A stretch of DNA of 64,000 nucleotides from DASQEH01 sp963765725 (GCA_963765725.1 CAVXXI010000002.1:177761-241760), one strand, 5' to 3'. Counted from the stretch's first letter, positions 50,733 through 60,480 are shown. Numbers and translations are program-made. Notes: generated by a model not told the origin, from the letters alone.

Positions 50733-52047
50733 ATGGTCCGGGTTGGGCGCGCGGTCGGCGAGGCGATCCCGCTGGATGCCGCGAGGCGGATCGCTCTCAA
50801 CGCGCAGGGCTTCGGTGATCCGCGTGCGAGTAGCCGGGTCGACGTAAGGCGCCTGCGGCGGGTGGTCGACCGCGTCGGGGTGCTGCAGCTCGACTCGGTC
50901 AACGTGTTGTGCCGCTCCCACTATCTGCCGATGTTCGCCCGGCTGGGTCCGTACCCGCGGGCGACGCTCGACCGGATGTGCTGGGGCGAGGGGAGCGGCC
51001 GCGAGCTGTTCGAGTACTTCTGGGGGGCACAAGGCGAGCGTGCTCCCTCTGAGGGACTACCCGCTCCGGCGATGGCGGATGCGCGCGGCCGAAGCGCAGG
51101 TATGGGACGCCGCGCTGCATCCCGATGTGACGGCGCCGTGGTCGGTCGTGATGGGCATGCGCCGGCTGAGCACATCACGGCCCGGCTTCGTCGGCGAGGT
51201 GCTCGCCGCGGTCACCGAGCGGGGACCGATCACAGGCGGGGAGGCGAGCCCCGACGGCGTGCGTCGCAAGCGCACGGATCCCGACCCCGACCCGACAACC
51301 GGCCGCATGTGGACTGGCAGGACGCGAAGATCGCGATCGAGTACCTGTTCTGCACAGGTCGGCTCGCGATCGCGGGCCGTCGGAACTTCGAGCGCCTGTA
51401 GGACCTCAGCGAGCGCGTGCTGCCGTCCAGCGTGCTCGGCGGGCCAGAGCCCACTGCGGACGAGGCCCGGCGCCAGCTGGTCCGGATCTCGGGCAAAACG
51501 CTCGGCGTCGCCACGGCTCGCGAGCTGTGCGGCGCCACTGGGGGCCACTTCCCGCTGCCCACAGCAACCGCCAGACGCGTGATCAGCGAGCTCGTCGACG
51601 CCGGCGAGCTGGTACCGGTACGCGTCGACGGCGAGCCCCGGCAGGCGTATCTGTCATCCGACGCCGACGACCGGACGGTCCGCGCACGTGCCTTGCTGGC
51701 ACCGTTCGACACCCTCGTCTGGAACCGCGACCGGACCCAGCGCCTGTTCGACTTCTTCTACCGGATCGGCATCTACACACCGCGGGCGCAGCGGCAGGGC
51801 TACTACGTCCTGTCGTTCCTGCACGGTGAGCGGCTCGTCGCCAGGGTCGACGTGAAGTCCGACCGCCGCGCTCGCGCTCTGGTCGTCCCGACCGTCAGCG
51901 CAGATCCCGGCGTATCGGAGCATGATGTCGTCGAACCACTCGCGGCCGAGCTCGCGTCGATGGCCCCAGTGGCTCCACCTGGACCCGGTGGTGGTCACGG
52001 CCGACGGCGCCCTCGGCCGGGCCCTCACCGCAGCGATCGAACACTGA
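50733..52047 (+). pseudogene. Winged-helix (YcaQ/DUF1006-type) DNA-binding protein, multiply broken
   Basis: Fragments in successive frames match the YcaQ-like winged-helix family: DAARRIALNAQGFGDPR...VVDRVGVLQLDSVNVLCRSHYLPMFARLG, then YPLRRWRMRAAEAQVWDAAL, then VDWQDAKIAIEYLFCTGRLAIAGRRNFERL, then FYRIGIYTPRAQRQGYYVLSFLHGERLVARVDVKSDR. Breaks are one extra G in the six-G run at 51022-51027, a compensating shift around 51250-51290, an in-frame TAG at 51399-51401 where tyrosine is expected, and one extra C at 51964-51967. Relatives are DNA glycosylase-like crosslink-repair proteins (E. coli YcaQ). Confidence 0.85.
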
Positions 52048-52066
52048 CCAACTGATGGAGGCTCCC

Positions 52067-53566
52067 ATGAACGAGGCCAACGAGCTCGCCTACCGCTCCG
52101 CGACCGAGATCGCGTCGGCCATCCGCACGAAGGAGGTTTCCCCGGTCGAGGTGCTGGAGGCGACCATCACCCGGGTCGAGCAGCGCAATCCGAGCCTGAA
52201 CGCGCTGGTGTTCACGGCGTTCGACGAGGCGCGCGAACGCGCCCGATCAGCCGAGCAGGCGGTGCTGTCGGGCGGCGAGCTCGGCCCGTTGCACGGGGTA
52301 CCTACCGCCATCAAGGACCTGTTCGACTTCAAGCCGGGGTGGCCGGCGACCTTCGGCGGGATTCCGGCCCTGCGAGACCAGTCGCTTCCGATCAGCTGTG
52401 TCTGGGCCGAGCGGATGGAGGCGGCCGGGGCGATCATCGTCGGGAAGACGAACAGCCCGGTGATGGGTTTCCGCGGAACGTGCGACAACCCCCTGTTCGG
52501 CCCGACCTCCAACCCGTTCGACCTGTCCCGCAACAGCGGCGGCTCGTCCGGCGGCGGAGCTGCCGCTGTCGCCGACGGGCTGCTCTGTTTCGCGGAGGGC
52601 ACCGACGGCGGCGGCTCGGTCCGTATCCCCGCCTCGTGGTGTGGCGTCCTGGGCTTCAAGCAGTCATGGGGACGGGTCCCCGTGGTGGTGAGGCCCAACG
52701 CGTTCGCGGGCACGAACCCCTTCATCTTCGAGGGTCTCCTCACCCGTACCGTGGCGGACGCCGCGGCGGGGTTGACCGCGCTGTGCGGGCCGGACCCACG
52801 CGACCCGTTCATGCGTTCGGACATCCCTGACTTCGTGGGAGCGACGCAACGCTCAGTGGACGGCATGCGGATCGCGTACAGCCCGGACTTCGGTGGCTTC
52901 CCCGTCGATCCGCGTGTGGCTGCGGTAGTCGACCAGGCAGTCGGTGCGCTGGCAGAAGCCGGAGCCATCGTCGAGACGGTCGATCTCCACCTCCCGCGGG
53001 ACCAGTTCGAGCTGGGAGAGCTGTGGTGCCGCCTCATCGCGCCGATGAACATCGACACCCTGGACGGCCTCGCCGCAGCTGGGATCGATCTGCTCGGCGA
53101 GCACCGGGACGAGCTGCCCGCGCCCTACCTGCGATGGATGGACGAGGCGCAGCAGACCTCGATGCGGCAGTACTCCGCGTACCAGGTCATCCGTACGGAG
53201 GTGTTCGACATGGTGCAGTCGGTCCTGGCGGGCTACGAGCTGCTCGTCACACCGACCCTGGCCTGCCTTCCGGTCGAGAACTCGGACACTCGCGGCCAGA
53301 CCCTCGGGCCGTCGGAGGTCAACGGGGTCGCGGTCGACCCCTGCATCGGCTGGTGTCTCACGTACCCGCTGAACTTCACCGGTCACCCGGCGGCCTCCGT
53401 GCCGGCGGGCCTGGCCGAGGGGTTGCCGGTCGGGATGCAGGTCGTCGGTCGACTCGGAGCCGATACGGACGTCCTCGCGGCAGCGGCCGCCGTTGAGCGG
53501 GTTCGACCGTGGGACGCCCATTACGCGATCCCGGCGCAGCGGCCCCTGGCCACGGTCAGCCCCTGA
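52067..53566 (+). CDS. Amidase signature family protein
   Basis: This 499-residue enzyme has the Ser-cisSer-Lys triad: lysine in TAIKDLFDFKPG (about 83), serine in NSGGSSGGGAAAVADG (about 160) and nucleophile serine in GTDGGGSVRIPASWCG (about 184). It hydrolyses amides or acyl-ammonia compounds in the cytoplasm; the physiological substrate is unclear, and GatCAB partners are absent. The ATG at 52067 with GGAGG upstream is preferred over the ATG at 52055. It starts 19 bases after the broken winged-helix gene. Confidence 0.93.
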   Translation: MNEANELAYRSATEIASAIRTKEVSPVEVLEATITRVEQRNPSLNALVFTAFDEARERARSAEQAVLSGGELGPLHGVPTAIKDLFDFKPGWPATFGGIPALRDQSLPISCVWAERMEAAGAIIVGKTNSPVMGFRGTCDNPLFGPTSNPFDLSRNSGGSSGGGAAAVADGLLCFAEGTDGGGSVRIPASWCGVLGFKQSWGRVPVVVRPNAFAGTNPFIFEGLLTRTVADAAAGLTALCGPDPRDPFMRSDIPDFVGATQRSVDGMRIAYSPDFGGFPVDPRVAAVVDQAVGALAEAGAIVETVDLHLPRDQFELGELWCRLIAPMNIDTLDGLAAAGIDLLGEHRDELPAPYLRWMDEAQQTSMRQYSAYQVIRTEVFDMVQSVLAGYELLVTPTLACLPVENSDTRGQTLGPSEVNGVAVDPCIGWCLTYPLNFTGHPAASVPAGLAEGLPVGMQVVGRLGADTDVLAAAAAVERVRPWDAHYAIPAQRPLATVSP

Positions 53567-53615
53567 GCGAACCGCAGGCCCCTCGTGTACAAGACCGCTG
53601 GCTAGGTTGTGGGGC

Positions 53616-54176
53616 GTGCAGGTCGATTGGAACGGCGAGCTGGTTGATCAGCTCGACACGCACTGGCTGCATCAGTTACGGCCCCGGCTCAATGGGCTGA
53701 CAGATGCTGAGTACTTCTGGCAGCCGGTGTCGGACTGCTGGACGATCAGCCCCCGCGGAGCGAGCTCCGCGCCGACTTCCTTCGGCCGCGGACAGTTCAC
53801 CCTGGACTATGGTGACCCGTCGCACGGTCGGGAGCCGGTGACGACCATCGCTTGGCGGCTCGCGCACGTGATCGTCGGATTCGCGGAGACGAACGGAACC
53901 CATTTCGGTGGACCGCGGACAAGTACGTCGACGTTCAGCTATGCGGGCACCGCGCAAGAGGCGCTGCGACAGCTCGATCACGAGCATGACGTCTGGGTCG
54001 AGGGCGTGCGCAGCCTCGGCACCACCGGGCTTGCCAGACCGCAAGGCCCGACGCAGCCTCCCGAGTTCGCCGATGCACCCATGGCGAAGCTCATCTTGTA
54101 CACGAACCTGGAAGTCATTCATCATGGCGCGGAGATATGCCTCCTGCGAGACCTCTATCTTCGCAACGGTTCGTAG
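53616..54176 (+). CDS. DinB family protein
   Basis: This 186-residue four-helix protein has DinB-like histidine positions and segments (LVDQLDTHWLHQLRPRLNGLTDAEYFWQPVSDCW, TIAWRLAHVIVGFAETNGTHF, LYTNLEVIHHGAEICLLRDLYL). The family includes mycothiol- and bacillithiol-dependent S-transferases; the metal-ligand histidines in WRLAHV and VIHHGAEI are present. GTG at 53616 lacks a ribosome site and sits a few bases after a TAGGTT-like -10, so it may be leaderless. Confidence 0.85.
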   Translation: MQVDWNGELVDQLDTHWLHQLRPRLNGLTDAEYFWQPVSDCWTISPRGASSAPTSFGRGQFTLDYGDPSHGREPVTTIAWRLAHVIVGFAETNGTHFGGPRTSTSTFSYAGTAQEALRQLDHEHDVWVEGVRSLGTTGLARPQGPTQPPEFADAPMAKLILYTNLEVIHHGAEICLLRDLYLRNGS

Positions 54177-54244
54177 TACCGCGACGCACCCCGGATCAGG
54201 CGCCACAGGTGGTCCGATGGCTGGGCGCGCTGCCATGTGCGGAG

Positions 54245-54712
54245 TCAGAGCCAGCGCGGGACGCGGCTGGTGTACTCGGCGTAGGCCTCCCCGAACTTCG
54301 CCGCCAGGTAGCGCTCTTCGGGCACGACAGCGCCCCATCTCAATAGCGCCCACTCCAGAGGCACGGCGACCAATGCCCAGACTGACCCCGCCACGAGCCC
54401 AACACCCGCCGCCCCGGCAAGCAGTCCCAGATAGAGCGGATTACGTGATCGGGCGAAGGGCCCACTGTCGATCACCGTCCTGGTGGCGCCGCCCGCCAGC
54501 AGCGCCGTCCGGTGCCGCGCCATGGTCACGAGCGCCCACCCGTTCCAGACCGTGAAGGCGGCGACGAGCAGCCACCCCGAGACGACCGTCGCCGAGGAGT
54601 CGGCAAATGGATCACCCACCAGGCGCGAGACGACCAGGCCGAGCCCCAGGGGTACTCCTACTGCTACGGGCGGCCACATCCGAAAGGAGGGACCACGATC
54701 GGAAGTCACCAT
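54245..54712 (-). CDS. Isoprenylcysteine methyltransferase-like membrane protein
   Basis: This protein of about 155 residues has four helices (PPVAVGVPLGLGLVVSRLV, VVSGWLLVAAFTVWNGWALVTM, LYLGLLAGAAGVGLVAGSVWALVAV) and the ICMT/PEMT signature TVIDSGPFARSRNPLYLG, ending with EERYLAAKFGEAYAEYTSRVPRWL. It would be an S-adenosylmethionine-dependent membrane methyltransferase; the acceptor is unknown. The ATG at 54712 is chosen because homology starts there. Confidence 0.85.
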   Translation of the reverse strand: MVTSDRGPSFRMWPPVAVGVPLGLGLVVSRLVGDPFADSSATVVSGWLLVAAFTVWNGWALVTMARHRTALLAGGATRTVIDSGPFARSRNPLYLGLLAGAAGVGLVAGSVWALVAVPLEWALLRWGAVVPEERYLAAKFGEAYAEYTSRVPRWL

Positions 54713-54814
54713 AGGGAGTATTGCCTGCGTCCGTCGAGGTGCGGGGCCGGTCGCTGAGCGGTCGTATGGAATCATCGCGCGGACGCGATCACATCAAGAG
54801 AGGGCTCGACTCCG

Positions 54815-55207
54815 ATGCAGATGAAGCTTGAACTGATCCCGCTCCCCGTCTCGGACGTGGACCGAGCCATCGACTTCTACGCCGGCAAGCTCGGCTTCAA
54901 CAAGGACGTCGACGTGCAGCCCACCGAAGGCGTTCGGGTGGTCCAGATGACGCCGCAGGGCTCGGGTTGTTCGGTCGGTTTCGGGACGGGTCTGGACGTG
55001 TACGCGGGCGAGCCTGGGAGTATCAGAGGGTTGCACCTGGTCGTGGACGACATCACCGAGGCGCGTGCCGAGCTTCTCGGCCACGGTGTCGAGGTCAGCG
55101 ACATCCATGACTTCGGGGGCGGCGTCAAGGGAGCGAACTTCTCCGATCCGGACGGCAACTCCTTCGAACTGCAGGAGATGGCGTGGCGCAAGGGCGCGAC
55201 GTACTAG
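54815..55207 (+). CDS. VOC family protein (glyoxalase/bleomycin-resistance type)
   Basis: This 130-residue protein has VOC units LELIPLPVSDVDRAIDFYAGKLGFNKDVDV and GLHLVVDDITEARAELLGHGVEVSDIHDF, ending in GANFSDPDGNSFELQEM, with the glutamate near the end typical of metal-binding members. It is more canonical than the VOC protein at 40 kb. It may be a lyase, dioxygenase or small-molecule-binding protein. It is a single gene. Confidence 0.9.
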   Translation: MQMKLELIPLPVSDVDRAIDFYAGKLGFNKDVDVQPTEGVRVVQMTPQGSGCSVGFGTGLDVYAGEPGSIRGLHLVVDDITEARAELLGHGVEVSDIHDFGGGVKGANFSDPDGNSFELQEMAWRKGATY

Positions 55208-55313
55208 GAGCCCGCTGACCCGCCGTCGCTCGCCCGCCACCCGGCGGGCATTGTGAGGCTTCCGCGGCGCGCCCGCGGAACTCGGGCGTGCGGGGGCGGC
55301 CTGTCCTCGTTCA

Positions 55314-56141
55314 CTACGGAGCGGCGCGGCACGCCGATCTCGTGTCCGAGACGAGCTCGTCGGCCAGGTCGAGCGTATTCGCGAGCTCGGCCATCGTTGT
55401 GCCTACGTGGCCGAGAAGGTGTCTCGCGCGATCCGAGAAGTGTGGCGGGCTGATCGGCAGCCGCCCGGCTGAGGTGACGGCGCCCTTCTCGTTGATGAGC
55501 CATCGTCCCGCCCGACCGTGAAGGGCGTGAGCACACAGCAGAACCACCCGGAACAGGCAACCGGCGACCCAAACGCAGTCCTCGCGCTGAACGGACTTCC
55601 GCAGTCCGGCGAGCAGGAAGTCCGCCTCCCACAACCTCTCGACCACGGCATCGGCAAGCGCACGTGGATAGGTACGGGTGGCTTCCTGTAAGTCCGTCAG
55701 GTGGCCCGTAGGGTCATGGAGGACGACGCCGAGGGCGACCTCTCCGGCATAGGCGAAGTCGGGCACGCCAAGGGGGTGTCCGGTCTGGGCGTTGAAACGG
55801 AACTGGCCGCGCTGGGCATCGTTCCACGCGGCCTGGACCCGGTCGAGGTCACGGTAGATCCAGTCCACTGGAGCGCCATCAATGCGCAGCCACGCCCCAC
55901 CGTCGACCCACGGACCCCAAGCGCCCGGCTCAGTCACCTCCGCAGCAGGCCCCGAAACGGCTCGTGCCAGCGCGAGCAAGGCACCCGTGTCGAGCGGGGG
56001 CTGGTAGTACAGCCCCAAGTCGTAGTCCGAGCCGGGAGTGTGTTCACGCCTCGCCCGGCTACCGCCGAGCGTGACGCCGACGACCCCGTTGACGCCGCCC
56101 AACCGGACGGCCAGGTCGCCCAGCCAAGCGTCGACAGCCAT
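55314..56141 (-). CDS. Nucleotidyltransferase-domain protein
   Basis: This 275-residue protein has the nucleotidyltransferase signature GVTLGGSRARREHTPGSDYDLGLYY (GGSR with the D-x-D pair) and a long helical C-terminal part (VERLWEADFLLAGLRKSVQREDCVWVAGCLFRVVLLCAHALHG). This is like aminoglycoside or unknown-substrate nucleotidyltransferases. The ATG at 56141 is chosen over 56192. It lies 66 bases downstream of a phosphotransferase on the same strand, so both may modify small molecules. Confidence 0.85.
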   Translation of the reverse strand: MAVDAWLGDLAVRLGGVNGVVGVTLGGSRARREHTPGSDYDLGLYYQPPLDTGALLALARAVSGPAAEVTEPGAWGPWVDGGAWLRIDGAPVDWIYRDLDRVQAAWNDAQRGQFRFNAQTGHPLGVPDFAYAGEVALGVVLHDPTGHLTDLQEATRTYPRALADAVVERLWEADFLLAGLRKSVQREDCVWVAGCLFRVVLLCAHALHGRAGRWLINEKGAVTSAGRLPISPPHFSDRARHLLGHVGTTMAELANTLDLADELVSDTRSACRAAP

Positions 56142-56207
56142 GCCGCCTACCTTGCCAGTCCTGCCCGGTTGCGGCGTCACCGCGCACCGCAAGGCGCGGC
56201 GGTTGGG

Positions 56208-56906
56208 CTACTCCGTCCACGCTGCTGTGTCGTTGATGCGCTGCCGCCACCGGCCCTCCCGTTCACCGTGCGCGTCCCAACGGTGTGCGAACGCCTCGAG
56301 CCAACGGCAACGGTCGATCATGGCAAGGTGTCGTGTTTCCCACGACGGACGCTCGCCATAGGCCTCGAAGAAAGCTGTCAGCGACTCTATTTCGGCGGGG
56401 TGGTGCATCCGCACAATCCATTCGCACCATGCGATGTCGCCGATGGCCGGGCCGATGGTGCAGAACTCCCAATCGAGCAGCGCGGTGACGGTGTAGTCGC
56501 TGGAGTCGAACAGGACGTTGTTCGGCCCGAAGTCACCGTGCAGGACCACATGTGTGGAAGGGTGCCGGCCTGGTACGAGCCGGCCAGGATCCAGGGCGTG
56601 GAGCCTGCGCAGCAGCGCGCCACATGACGCGAGGACCTGGTGAGAGCGACCCTTCTCGATCAGGTCCTGGCCGTGCTGGCCCGGCCGGAACTCCATGACG
56701 ATCGACCCATCACCGTGTCTTTCGACGACCGCCGGCACGGGCATCAGGTGCGCAAGTCGCGTCAGCGCAGTCAACTCGGCGTCAGCGCGAGCGAGGGCGT
56801 CCGGCCCTACGTACGACTTGCAGACGCCCAGAGGGACGAGCTCAGTCGAGTTGGTGTACCCATGACGCACTGGCCAAGCCTTCCACCCGGTTCGCGACAA
56901 TGTCAC
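56208..56906 (-). CDS. Aminoglycoside phosphotransferase (APH)-type kinase
   Basis: This protein of about 232 residues has the APH/choline-kinase core: VRHGYTNSTE, VVLHGDFGPNNVLFDSSDY (catalytic aspartate in HGDFGPNN) and LLDWEFCTIGPAIGDIAWCEW. It would phosphorylate an alcohol on a small molecule; antibiotic resistance is not established. The N-terminus is unclear: no ATG fits. GTG 56906 is a compromise; GTG 56870 and an upstream ATG at 56984 are alternatives. Confidence 0.8.
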   Translation of the reverse strand: MTLSRTGWKAWPVRHGYTNSTELVPLGVCKSYVGPDALARADAELTALTRLAHLMPVPAVVERHGDGSIVMEFRPGQHGQDLIEKGRSHQVLASCGALLRRLHALDPGRLVPGRHPSTHVVLHGDFGPNNVLFDSSDYTVTALLDWEFCTIGPAIGDIAWCEWIVRMHHPAEIESLTAFFEAYGERPSWETRHLAMIDRCRWLEAFAHRWDAHGEREGRWRQRINDTAAWTE

Positions 56907-57015
56907 CTGAGAATGTTGCGCCTCCGCGTTCACCCGGATCCGGAAAGCCACTGCCGATCGCCTGTACACGGCGGCGGCGGTCACGCACCAGAGGGCGGCC
57001 GCTCTAGGCCCCTCA

Positions 57016-57543
57016 TCAGCCGGCTGAGTCGGGCGCCCACCGTCGCAGGGGGGTCCACGGTCCGCCGTCGTAACGCCACAGCTCCAAGCCGACGGCTCGC
57101 GTTCGACCCGGCTGGAAGGAGTCGCGCAGACGCTCGAACGTGGCTTTCGCGACGTCGGGCTCGACCTTGTTCTGTACGGTCACATGCAGACGGAGGAGTT
57201 GCGCGTCCTGGCGGGTGAGGTGTGTGTGCCACCGGTCCTGCAACCGGCGATGCATCACCTGTACCTGCGGTGCGGCGAGCCCGTACGCGACGCCTCTTCC
57301 GAGTGCAACCACCCCGGTGATCTCGACGGGCAACGGCAGCGATCCGGCTAGCCGGCCTAGCTCCGCCTCGACCTCTTGACGGAGGTAGCCGGGAAGTGCG
57401 TGGAACAACGTCACGTGCGCCCCTACCGCTGTCCGCCCCCGGGGAAACAAAGCGGTCCGCTCGGCCTCGAAGCGCTCTCGTGCCGGGCGATCGAGTTGCA
57501 GCGTTACCACGAGCGGCCGCTCGTTGTCGGACGTGTTACCCAC
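57016..57543 (-). CDS. 2'-5' RNA ligase/phosphodiesterase family protein
   Basis: This 175-residue protein has the two HxT motifs of the 2H phosphoesterase superfamily: AHVTLFHALPG and LHVTVQNKVEP. It likely acts on 2',3'-cyclic or 2'-5' phosphodiester bonds in RNA or nucleotides. The DNA on either side holds no other clear gene: 57544-57753 shows nothing convincing. Confidence 0.88.
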   Translation of the reverse strand: MGNTSDNERPLVVTLQLDRPARERFEAERTALFPRGRTAVGAHVTLFHALPGYLRQEVEAELGRLAGSLPLPVEITGVVALGRGVAYGLAAPQVQVMHRRLQDRWHTHLTRQDAQLLRLHVTVQNKVEPDVAKATFERLRDSFQPGRTRAVGLELWRYDGGPWTPLRRWAPDSAG

Positions 57544-57753
57544 CGCGACACCGTGCCCAGGAAGCGACCGCGTAGACCTGGACCACCTCGTGTCGAAGTG
57601 ACTCGTATCCGAGATGCATAGCCTCCCGGAGGCCGTCCTCGGTCAGTCCATTCCAACGACGCCGGCCTACCCTCATCGCCGCGATGAAATGGTGCGAAAG
57701 GGAGTGCAGTTCAAGAAGCGAGACGCCTCGCTCCGCCCATCCAAGGGGGCACC

Positions 57754-57924
57754 ATGCCGGGCCTCATCAAACGGTCGGCCAGCCGCACGACCAGGGCCCG
57801 CCTGACGCTCCGCGCGCTTCGTAAGCGCAGCACCCAGGCACGCCTCACCGACCGTGAGCTGATGGCCTTGCGCACCGACCTCAGCCGGCACGCAGGGTGG
57901 GGGTGCAACTCGGCACAGCCCTGA
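57754..57924 (+). CDS. Small basic hypothetical protein (56 aa)
   Basis: ATG at 57754, six bases after a GGGGG ribosome-like site, opens a 56-codon frame rich in arginine (MPGLIKRSASRTTRARLTLR, then ELMALRTDLSRH). It looks helical and nucleic-acid-friendly but no family is recognised, and codon use alone does not settle it. Confidence 0.35.
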   Translation: MPGLIKRSASRTTRARLTLRALRKRSTQARLTDRELMALRTDLSRHAGWGCNSAQP

Positions 57925-58086
57925 CCCAGGGATGTCGGCACCGATGTCGGCGTTCAGAGGCCTCGCGGGACACCTGCCGACCGCGCCTCAGTTGAAGGTC
58001 GCCGCAGACCGTGACGAGGTCCAGGTGGTCCGACCGCTCATCGGGACGGCTTGCGGCTCGACCCCTGGCGCCGTGAGGATCCGTCT

Positions 58087-58605
58087 ATGAACGAGACGCC
58101 TGCCACGGCAAGGCTGCGACGGTCCGTCCGGGCGGTCATCCTGGCCGATGACGACCGGGTTCTGCTGTGCCGATTCCGTTTCCCGCACCCAGCTGTACCG
58201 ACGGGCGCAACGGTCGTGTGGGCGGCCCCCGGCGGCGGCGTCGAGCCCGGTGAGCTGCCGCGCGCGGCACTGCGCCGAGAGCTGCACGAGGAGACGGGGC
58301 TTGTCATCGACGCCGACCCGCCCCACGTCTGGCATCAGGAAGTTGCCACTGACAGCCGTGCGGACGGCTACGACGGGTTGGTCAACGACTACTTCCTGGT
58401 CCGCACTACGCGCTTCGACCCCCGCGGCGCGCTTTCCGATGCCGACCTCGCCGCCGAGCACATCAGCGCGATGCGATGGTGGCAGCACGGCGACATCGCC
58501 GAATACCGCGGATCCGACCTGTTTTCACCCCGTGACATCGCTACACCGCTGGCGGCGCTGATCGCGGGTGATATCCCGCGCACGCCATTGATGCTCGGCC
58601 TGTGA
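58087..58605 (+). CDS. NUDIX hydrolase
   Basis: This 172-residue protein has the complete Nudix box GGVEPGELPRAALRRELHEETGL and a preceding RRSVRAVILADDDRVLLCRFRF strand. It hydrolyses a nucleoside diphosphate linked to another moiety; the substrate is not evident. The ATG at 58087 is preferred; 36 bases of upstream frame are open but lack homology. It is followed by the EmrB-type transporter, 52 bases away. Confidence 0.92.
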   Translation: MNETPATARLRRSVRAVILADDDRVLLCRFRFPHPAVPTGATVVWAAPGGGVEPGELPRAALRRELHEETGLVIDADPPHVWHQEVATDSRADGYDGLVNDYFLVRTTRFDPRGALSDADLAAEHISAMRWWQHGDIAEYRGSDLFSPRDIATPLAALIAGDIPRTPLMLGL

Positions 58606-58657
58606 CTTCTCTGGAAACAGAGAGGCCGCTGCCTGCCGACTCTGGCACGATCCCGGG

Positions 58658-60079
58658 GTGACGACACGCGCCACCGACCGGAGCCGCTGGCTCGCGCTGG
58701 TCGTCTGCTGCAGTGCGATGTTCATGACGCTGCTGGACGTGAGCGTCACCAACGTGGCGCTACCGTCCATCAGCGACGACACGGGTGCCGGCGCGTCGCA
58801 GCTCCAATGGATCGTGTCCGGGTACACGCTCGCCTTCGGCCTCGTGCCTGTGCTCGGTGGCAAGCTGGGCGACGACCACGGGCGCCGGCTGATGTTCCAG
58901 GTGGGGGTCGGTGGCTTCGTCGTCACCTCGGCGCTCTCTGGTCTGGCCCCCACAGCCGGGTTCCTGATCGGCGCTCGGGTGCTGCAGGGGTTGTTCGGCG
59001 GCTTGATCAACCCGCAGACCTCCGGACTGGTGCAACAGATGTTCCGGGGCGCCGACCGGGGCCGCGCGTTCGGGGTGCTCGGTACGACGGTCGGGCTCGG
59101 TACCGCGATCGGACCGCTGGTGGGGGGCGCCCTGATCGCGCTCGGCGGTCCTACGCTCGGCTGGCGGTTGGTCTTCTTCGTCAACATCCCGGTCGGCCTC
59201 GTCGTCATCGCACTCTCCAGGCGACTGCTGCCCCCGCCGAGCGAGTCCATCCGGCATCGGCTCGACGTCCTCGGAGCCGCGCTTCTGGGAGGGGCCACCT
59301 TCTGTGTCCTGTTCGCTTGCGTGGAGTACGACGCCTTGCGGGACGCTCGGCTGGCGTGGCTCGCCGTCCCGGCCGTAGCACTGCTCGCACTCTTCTTACG
59401 CCGGGAACGCCGCCTCACCCTCGAGTCCGGGGACCCACTCGTCGACCTGCGCCTGTTCCGACGGCCGTCCTACGTCTCCGGCATCACCCTCGCGCTGGCG
59501 TTCTTCCCTGCCATTGCCGGACTCCCTCTCGTCCTTGCTCTGTTCTACCAACGCGGGCTCGGCTACACCGCGCTGGAGTCGGCACTCGGCGTGACGGCGT
59601 ACGCCGTAGGGAGCGCCGTGTCCGCACCCTTGTCCGGGCGTGTCGTCACCCGCCTCGGGCGCAAACTCGTGGTTGCCGGAGCAATCACGTTCGGCGCCGG
59701 AGCTATCGCCATGGCCGCCGTGGCCGGGCACATCCACCACAGCCACGCCACCCTCGCACTCGCGTCGCCCCTCTTCGTCATGGGATGCGGCCAAGGGATG
59801 CTGATCACGCCCAACCAGACGCTGGCGTTGATGGACGTCGACCCGCAGATCGGGAGCGCCGCCGGAGGTGTCCTCCAAACCGGGCAGCGGATCGGGCTGG
59901 CGATCGGCCAGGCCGTCATCGGGGCCGTCTTCTTCCACTCCCTCTCTGCAGACACCATCGCGTCGTACTCACGTGCCTTGGCTCATGCGGTTGTCGCCGC
60001 TATCTGCTTCGTCTCGGTCGCTGTCGCGATCGGCTTGCATGACCTACTGGCGACGCACCGCCGAGATGCCCAGACCTGA
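58658..60079 (+). CDS. MFS drug exporter, EmrB/QacA (DHA2) type
   Basis: This 473-residue, 14-helix transporter has DHA2 motifs: LLDVSVTNVALPSI in helix 1, WIVSGYTLAFGLVPVLGGKLGDDHGRR, RVLQGLFGGLINPQTSGLVQ and VLGTTVGLGTAIGPLVGGAL (motif C-like). It exports amphipathic drugs with protons from the membrane. Start GTG at 58658. No regulator gene of the TetR or MarR type is adjacent. Confidence 0.92.
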   Translation: MTTRATDRSRWLALVVCCSAMFMTLLDVSVTNVALPSISDDTGAGASQLQWIVSGYTLAFGLVPVLGGKLGDDHGRRLMFQVGVGGFVVTSALSGLAPTAGFLIGARVLQGLFGGLINPQTSGLVQQMFRGADRGRAFGVLGTTVGLGTAIGPLVGGALIALGGPTLGWRLVFFVNIPVGLVVIALSRRLLPPPSESIRHRLDVLGAALLGGATFCVLFACVEYDALRDARLAWLAVPAVALLALFLRRERRLTLESGDPLVDLRLFRRPSYVSGITLALAFFPAIAGLPLVLALFYQRGLGYTALESALGVTAYAVGSAVSAPLSGRVVTRLGRKLVVAGAITFGAGAIAMAAVAGHIHHSHATLALASPLFVMGCGQGMLITPNQTLALMDVDPQIGSAAGGVLQTGQRIGLAIGQAVIGAVFFHSLSADTIASYSRALAHAVVAAICFVSVAVAIGLHDLLATHRRDAQT

Positions 60080-60248
60080 TCACGACGACCGAGCGACGTC
60101 GCCAAGCGGAAGCGCGGACGGAGGCTGATGCCGTCTCCAGCCGTGAGGGCGGCGTTCGCCCGGACGCGCCTCGATCCGGACGCCGATTGACTGGTGACCC
60201 TCCCCGCGAGAGGGCGATCCCCAGCGTGCGTCTATCCCCCGGTTGGAT

Positions 60249-60480
60249 CCTTCGCTGACGCTGAACCGATCGGTACGGTTTGGTCCAGGCGATCGTGTGC
60301 TGGAAGGCGACATGGTGCCGCATAACCGCTCCGGGCATCACCGCCCGGACAACCTGTCGTAGCTCCCCGAACGGGAGGGTCGGGTCTCGCACCGGGACAG
60401 GTGGCGGCTCCAAGTCGACTCCGCCTGACGCGGCGAGCATCTCCCTCGCCACACCTCCGGTGAGGCGCGACCGGTGATTG
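60249..60480 (-). pseudogene. Possible C-terminal gene remnant in the gap after the MFS gene
   Basis: The interval 60080-60582 has no intact gene. One minus-strand frame reads like a real C-terminus (GGVAREMLAASGGVDLEP, LPFGELRQVVRAVMPGAVMRHHVAFQHTIAWTKPY), reminiscent of small SAM-dependent methyltransferases. It has no start and no nearby stop in frame. The match is from memory and weak; treat it as a possible remnant. Confidence 0.3.
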
